Of a DNA stretch of 64,000 nt, positions 59,756 to 64,000 are shown one piece after another. Made by a program: the position numbers and the translations under genes. The notes beneath the pieces are model-generated. The model was not told where the DNA came from. It saw only the letters and a program-made list of their open reading frames with translations, and searched no databases. This DNA comes from JAAYXS01 sp964550375 (GTDB taxonomy: Bacteria > Planctomycetota > Phycisphaerae > UBA1845 > Fen-1342). The stretch lies in assembly GCA_964550375.1 (NCBI GenBank), contig CAZJYX010000002.1:1-64000 (forward strand), in the 5' to 3' direction. The first letter of the stretch is position 1. Each line of letters opens with the position of its first letter.

Positions 59756-60652
59756 TCACGACTCCCAACCCGGCAAGTCGCGCCCGAAATGCTCGCAGCG
59801 CTGCTCTCCGCCGCCGGCCGGCAACACCAGCCCGGCCACCTGCGCGTATCTGGCGCAATACTGCGACACCTCTGCCGCCGACAACACCATAAACGCCGTC
59901 GACAACGCGTCCGCCAGAGCCGCGCTTGGCGCCAGCGCCCAGGCCCCGTCGGCACCGGTGGCCGGACATCCGGTCCGCGGATCGACAATGTGCGCCCCGT
60001 GCAGCCGCCGACCCGATCCGCTGAGCGCCGCGTCGCGCAGCCGCACTTGCCCCAGCACCGCCGCCGGCTGCCGCGGGTCGCGCACGCCGACCGTCCAGCC
60101 CGGCTGCCCCGGTGGGCTGCCCAGCGCGTAGACCGTGCTCTGCCCGCAATGAAGCAGGGCCGCACCCACGCCCCAGTCACGCAATAGCGCGGCCGCCTGG
60201 TCCAACGCGTAGCCCTTGCCGATCGCCCCCAGGTCCACGACCGTCCCATCCGCCAGCATCCGCACGGCCATCGCCGTTCGGTCCAGCTCGATGCGCCCCG
60301 CCGGCCGCGCCCCGGCCGAATCCGCCGTTACGTCAAACGCGCCGGCCGTCTCGCGGTTCACCCGCAACGCCAGCTCCAGGCAATCGAACACGTCAACTCC
60401 CACCCGCACGGCTTGCTCGGCCCGCAAGGCATTGATCCGCGCCACGTCGCTCGTCGCCACGAAGCGGCTTAGTTCCCCTTCCAGCCGCTCGATCTCGGCG
60501 AACGCCGCCCGTGCCGCCTGCTCGGCCTGCTTCGCATCCGCTCCAACGATCCCCACCCCCCACACACATGCCATCGCCCTCCGCTCAAACCAGTTTGGCC
60601 AGCCGGCACCGTTGTCCACCGACAGCGGCCCGTGCGCCTCCTCAGGGCCCAT
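59756..60652 (-). CDS. apbE: FAD:protein FMN transferase (ApbE family)
   Basis: A 298-aa flavin transferase that attaches FMN covalently to Thr/Ser of target proteins (or otherwise handles FAD). Blocks: LSRFVATSDVARINALRA, the FDVTADS and VDLGAIGKGYALDQAAALL motifs, ALLHCGQSTVYALG, HIVDPRTGCPA and DALSTAFMVLS. ATG at 60652 overlaps the Agl23-like gene by 11 nt. No lipobox or clear signal is seen at the N-terminus. Its likely target (an Nqr/Rnf-type or FMN-binding domain protein) is not in the window, though the nearby cytochrome gene suggests an envelope redox chain. Confidence 0.9.
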   Translation of the reverse strand: MGPEEAHGPLSVDNGAGWPNWFERRAMACVWGVGIVGADAKQAEQAARAAFAEIERLEGELSRFVATSDVARINALRAEQAVRVGVDVFDCLELALRVNRETAGAFDVTADSAGARPAGRIELDRTAMAVRMLADGTVVDLGAIGKGYALDQAAALLRDWGVGAALLHCGQSTVYALGSPPGQPGWTVGVRDPRQPAAVLGQVRLRDAALSGSGRRLHGAHIVDPRTGCPATGADGAWALAPSAALADALSTAFMVLSAAEVSQYCARYAQVAGLVLPAGGGEQRCEHFGRDLPGWES

Positions 60653-62225
60653 GCGTCGCCGCCTCCTCCCGCCGCGCGAACTCCTCGTACAATCCGCGCT
60701 CCACGTACACCAGCAGCCGCACATCCGGCCGCAGCCCATACGTGCTGACCTGGTACGTATCCTCGCCAGTGAACGCGGCCGGCAGCGACTCCGCCAAGTC
60801 GTTTGTCACAATCACCACCGGCGCGGCAACCTCTTCCGGCGGCCGCTCCCAAAACCCCACGCGATTCAGGCGGCGCAAATACCACGGCAGCGGCCAGGAA
60901 TCGTCCGCGACGACGCGCACCAGCATGTCCCACCCGTCGGCGTGCACCTGCGCCAGCCGCTCCACCCAGTCCGCCGCCCGCACCACGCCGCTCAGCGGAT
61001 GCGCATACACATATGGATTACGATAGTCTCCGCAGAACCGATACGCGGCCCGCCACGCCTGCCAGCCAAGCTGCCCGGCTGCCAGACCCAGCACTGTCGC
61101 CACAACCGCGCGCCGCCTGGACCCGCGCATCCAGCCCGGCACCGCGGCCGCTCCCACCCCCGCCAGGAGCACCAGCGGATGAAAGAACTGAATCAGACAC
61201 CAGGGCGTCTTGTAGGGAATCACCGAGTACACGACTACTATGAACGCGCCATACAGCGCCACAAACCGCACCAGCCCGCCCCCTGGTGCCCTGCCATGGC
61301 AGCCGCCCTCGGTATTGCCCTTCGCCTCCCGCCGCAGCGCCACCATGCCGCCGCCCAGCGCCAGCACCAGAATGAGCGCTTCGCTCCACCACGGCCCCGG
61401 CGCCGCGCGCCAATACGCCAGCATCTGCAAGTAGTAGTACCACGCATGGTCATGCAGCCCGGCTCCGCCCGCCCGCTCGAAGTACGTGCCATACGCGCGT
61501 AACGAATCCCATGGACCCCGCAGGTTCTGCCCCAATGACGAGAAGACCAGCACGGACACAACGACCGCCGCCGCGCCGCCCCACACTACCGCGCCCGGCC
61601 GCAGCCGCTTCCACGCGCTGCGCCAGCGCCGTTCCCATGCCACTGTCAGCGCCAGCGCAGTCAACATACCCCCATAGCTGATAATGCACGTCTCCTTCGT
61701 TGCGTGCATCAACCCGATACTGGTGCCCGCCAGCACCGCCCACATTATCCGCCGCGACTGCGCATACCGCCATCCGCAACCGATTACTGCAAAGGCGAAG
61801 AAAGCCAGCAACATCTCCTGTATGTAATACCGGCTGTAGAAGACCAGCACCGGCGACAACGCCGTAAGAACCCCCGCCGCCAGTGTCGCCCCGCGCCCCA
61901 ACCCGTCGGCGACCAACAACAACAGTAGTATCAGTCCGACGCCGAACAGCACCGGCACCAGCCGAAAGGTCGCCTCCGTCGTCTCCGCCAGCGTCCGCGC
62001 CCCGCTTAGCCACACGATCGGCAGCGTGGCATAGTACAGCACCGGCCCGTGGTATTCCTCCGGATCGTAAACATACTCTCCCGTTCGCCACAGCCCGTCG
62101 AACTTGACCGCGTGCACTGCCTCATCGCCGTGCATCGGCCGCCGGTCGAGCTGCGGCAGCCGCAGCGCCAGCCCCCCGGCGACAATCAGCAGGCCCAGGC
62201 CCACCGCCCAGCAACCGCGTTTCAT
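60642..62225 (-). CDS. Agl23-like / GT39-type membrane glycosyltransferase
   Basis: A 527-aa polytopic membrane protein with many helices over residues 1-400 and a soluble C-terminal part. The first loop has LDRRPMHGDEAVHAVKFD, the GT-C Asp/Glu motif, then YHGPVLYYATLPIVWL and TAATF-type repeats. This matches the TIGR03663 flippase-associated/Agl23 pattern and PMT-2 (GT39) superfamily. It overlaps the discoidin-like gene by 4 nt (ATGA) and apbE by 11 nt. It probably transfers a sugar from a lipid carrier outside the membrane; substrate unknown. Confidence 0.86.
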   Translation of the reverse strand: MKRGCWAVGLGLLIVAGGLALRLPQLDRRPMHGDEAVHAVKFDGLWRTGEYVYDPEEYHGPVLYYATLPIVWLSGARTLAETTEATFRLVPVLFGVGLILLLLLVADGLGRGATLAAGVLTALSPVLVFYSRYYIQEMLLAFFAFAVIGCGWRYAQSRRIMWAVLAGTSIGLMHATKETCIISYGGMLTALALTVAWERRWRSAWKRLRPGAVVWGGAAAVVVSVLVFSSLGQNLRGPWDSLRAYGTYFERAGGAGLHDHAWYYYLQMLAYWRAAPGPWWSEALILVLALGGGMVALRREAKGNTEGGCHGRAPGGGLVRFVALYGAFIVVVYSVIPYKTPWCLIQFFHPLVLLAGVGAAAVPGWMRGSRRRAVVATVLGLAAGQLGWQAWRAAYRFCGDYRNPYVYAHPLSGVVRAADWVERLAQVHADGWDMLVRVVADDSWPLPWYLRRLNRVGFWERPPEEVAAPVVIVTNDLAESLPAAFTGEDTYQVSTYGLRPDVRLLVYVERGLYEEFARREEAATHGP

Positions 62226-63004
62226 TTCGCCGGCCGCGCGAACACCTCGACCTCCACGTAGTGGTTCTGATCGTCGGTCGTGCTGCCATTACTGCAAAGC
62301 CGCACGTAGCGCGCCTGCTCCCCACGCGCATCGATCAGCTTGCCCTCGTACGTGTCCCAGTACTCCTTGTCCCGGCCAATACCCAGACCGGCCGAGTTGT
62401 CATGATCATTGTTGAACAGCGTGCGCACATTGGTGATGAAATCGGCGTCGTCCGCCACCTGCACGAGCACGTCATGATAGACGCGCGCGTTCAGATGGTA
62501 ATGCCACACAAGTACCCCGTGCAGCGTGTACGCCTCCTTCAAGTCAATCTGTACCCATTGCACACCCGGACCCAACTCCACATATGTCCCCTCTTCGGCC
62601 GCCTTCTGCCCATCCGTCACGAATTTGAGCGCTCCGATGATCGGCTCCTTGTCGCTCGACGTTACCGGCTTGTCGCGCGCCACATTCTGCGTCCCTGGCG
62701 GCACCATCAACGGCGGCCGCGGCCCCTTGCGCGGCTCTTCCAGGTTCACCGAGCCCGGCGGCACGTGCCTCGGCGTGCCGCGAAAGGCCGGCTTCGGCAG
62801 CTCCAGCTCCAGCGCAACCAGCCCGGCCTGCTCGGCCGCCGCCGCCTTCGCCGCCTCCCTGGTCTGTTCCGCCTGCCCCGGCTGATTGCCAACCGCCAGC
62901 CCGGCCAGCACCGCCGCGACCATCAAACCCACTGCGCCCCGCGCCCAGCCACCTGCTGCCAACATGATTACCGCTCCCATGCGCCCTTTGCTCCAGGCTC
63001 TCAT
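62222..63004 (-). CDS. Membrane-tethered discoidin-like (F5/8-type) protein
   Basis: A 260-aa protein. A hydrophobic N-terminal segment (AVGLMVAAVLAGLAVG) acts as signal or anchor. A Pro-rich middle (ELPKPAFRGTPRHVPPGSV) leads to a beta-sandwich from about residue 105: NVARDKPVTSSDKEPIIGAL, VQWVQIDLKEAYTLHGVLVW, ARYVRLCSNGSTTDDQNHYV, the pattern of F5/8-type C carbohydrate-binding domains. It sits 3 nt after the cytochrome gene and overlaps the Agl23-like gene. It may bind a sugar or surface partner. Confidence 0.8.
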   Translation of the reverse strand: MRAWSKGRMGAVIMLAAGGWARGAVGLMVAAVLAGLAVGNQPGQAEQTREAAKAAAAEQAGLVALELELPKPAFRGTPRHVPPGSVNLEEPRKGPRPPLMVPPGTQNVARDKPVTSSDKEPIIGALKFVTDGQKAAEEGTYVELGPGVQWVQIDLKEAYTLHGVLVWHYHLNARVYHDVLVQVADDADFITNVRTLFNNDHDNSAGLGIGRDKEYWDTYEGKLIDARGEQARYVRLCSNGSTTDDQNHYVEVEVFARPAK

Positions 63005-63007
63005 TGC

Positions 63008-64000
63008 TCATCCGCCTCGAACCGCCCGCGCCCGCCACACGCGCACCAACCACAAACCAGCGGCTACCGTCAGCCCCAACGCACTGTACAGATGAACCTC
63101 AACCAGCACCGCCTGCCCTTGGTAGCCAAACACCGGCCACATCGCCACCAGCATCGACCCGATTGTCACCAAACCCAGCACCATCGTCACCCCCAGCAGC
63201 CCTTTGGACAGCGCATCACTCATGTTTAGCACGCCCGTACCCTGCCAGCCGAAACGCCGCCGCCCACCCCACAGCAACGCCAGTACCCCCAGCCCCACCG
63301 CGAACAGCGGCGCTCCGGCCATGTGCGCCAGCAGCAGCCAGCCCGACACGCCCGCTCCAACCCAGGCGCCGCCGAAGCCCGTCAGCGCACTGACCGCCAG
63401 CCCCAGCAACAGCAGCACCAGCGCCGCCGTCTCTGCCCAGCGCCGGCCGCAGTTCCGCGCCCCACCCTTCTCACACGCGCGCGACCTCGCAACCAGCAAA
63501 ACTTGCAGCACGACCGCCGCCACCACCACCGCACACACCAGCGCCGCCAGCTTGAAAACGGGCCGCACCGCGAACCCCAACGCCCACGCCCGCGTCAGCA
63601 GCCCATCGTCGCCGCGCAACGCGCACATCAGGCCCGCGTCCGCCCACGGCTGCAACGCCGAATCCACGCCCGACGCCACCGTACCGCCAAAGTAAATCAC
63701 GCCCGTGCGCGCGTGGCAGTCCTCGCAGCCCAGCGCCCCCAGCGCCTGCGCCGCCGGTCGGACATCATGCGCCATTGGCCAGCCGTAGTGCCCATCCCCA
63801 CCCGCCACCAGCCGCTCCGGCGTAATCTTCCCATCCGGCTGCCGCAGAAAGATCGGCCCCACCACCGCCGGCAGATCGTCAGCCGCCCGATCGCTCACCG
63901 CCCGTCCCAACCCGTGCGCCCGCGCCGTCTGGAACCGCGCCGGAGTCGCTGCCGGCCACGGCCCGCTGTGGCACGCCGTGCACGCCAGCCGCTCCAGGTG
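63008..64000 (-). CDS. Multihaem membrane cytochrome c, N-terminus cut by window edge
   Basis: At least 330 aa, open through the right edge. Two CxxCH haem c motifs are visible: ACTACHS near the edge (about 63,970) and GCEDCHA at about 63,710-63,730; more may lie upstream. After the haem domain come about five transmembrane helices (LAALVCAVVVAAVVLQVLLV, WLLLAHMAGAPLFAVGLGVL, VHLYSALGLTVAAGLWLVRV), with His residues in HMAGAP and EVHLYS that could bind b-haem. It reads into the discoidin-like, Agl23-like and apbE genes as one operon. Possibly a membrane electron-transfer unit; family unclear from the partial sequence. Confidence 0.78.
   Translation of the reverse strand, partial: HLERLACTACHSGPWPAATPARFQTARAHGLGRAVSDRAADDLPAVVGPIFLRQPDGKITPERLVAGGDGHYGWPMAHDVRPAAQALGALGCEDCHARTGVIYFGGTVASGVDSALQPWADAGLMCALRGDDGLLTRAWALGFAVRPVFKLAALVCAVVVAAVVLQVLLVARSRACEKGGARNCGRRWAETAALVLLLLGLAVSALTGFGGAWVGAGVSGWLLLAHMAGAPLFAVGLGVLALLWGGRRRFGWQGTGVLNMSDALSKGLLGVTMVLGLVTIGSMLVAMWPVFGYQGQAVLVEVHLYSALGLTVAAGLWLVRVWRARAVRGG

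Noticed and set aside
1..64000. CRISPR array, prophage or integron
   Set aside because: No regular short repeats with spacers, no phage structural genes and no attC-like series were seen.

Overview
GC-rich bacterial chromosome fragment. The gene content points to a planctomycete, most likely a Phycisphaerae-type lineage. The evidence is: secreted proteins ending in duplicated dockerin-like Ca-binding repeats, a PEP-CTERM protein, a type II pseudopilin-like protein with a terminal VDGH motif, a TAT-exported Gfo/Idh oxidoreductase, a HEAT-ThuA protein, and a multi-ATP-grasp/KamA operon. The phylum call is inference from these families; no rRNA is present.

Layout. 1-7.1 kb: a decayed ISL3 transposase, then housekeeping and sugar genes (galE, a DegT aminotransferase, a GGDEF cyclase, scpB, an isochorismatase-like hydrolase, small zinc-ribbon and BFD proteins). 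7.4-25.6 kb: a secretome region with a gingipain-like C25 peptidase, an alpha/beta hydrolase, several dockerin-tagged proteins, one PEP-CTERM protein, one protein with a near-identical internal duplication, and a PstS-like dockerin protein next to a pseudopilin gene. tRNA-Gly(TCC), tRNA-Cys(GCA), FmdB, an Mla-type ATPase and a GNAT gene are interspersed. 26.7-39.8 kb: a soluble histidine kinase and NtrC-type regulator, followed by a tight redox operon: a Cys-rich small protein, NuoE with a zinc-ribbon tail, a NuoF::GltD fusion, a HoxU/NuoG-N-like ferredoxin, an FMN glutamate-synthase-like protein and a pyruvate-phosphate-dikinase-N-type protein. The last of these carries the same sensory module as the kinase.

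39.9-46.1 kb (minus strand): the most interesting block, a six-gene overlapping operon reading kamA, ykgJ, ATP-grasp, ATP-grasp, GNAT::HDAC fusion, GNAT. It looks like an uncharacterised pathway that makes a beta-amino acid (possibly beta-lysine), ligates it and reversibly acetylates something. 46.2-54.9 kb: aroA, an inactive LexA-fold regulator, dtd, an RNase HI, a coiled-coil zinc-ribbon protein, and the gmk-rpoZ-coaC-coaB operon, with a PAP2 phosphatase diverging from it. 54.9-64 kb (minus strand): HEAT-ThuA, Gfo/Idh/MocA, then an envelope operon of a multihaem cytochrome (cut by the window edge), a discoidin-like protein, an Agl23-like glycosyltransferase and ApbE.

The two metabolic operons are the best candidates for undescribed systems. 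In both, gene overlaps suggest translational coupling, but the substrates cannot be read from sequence alone.
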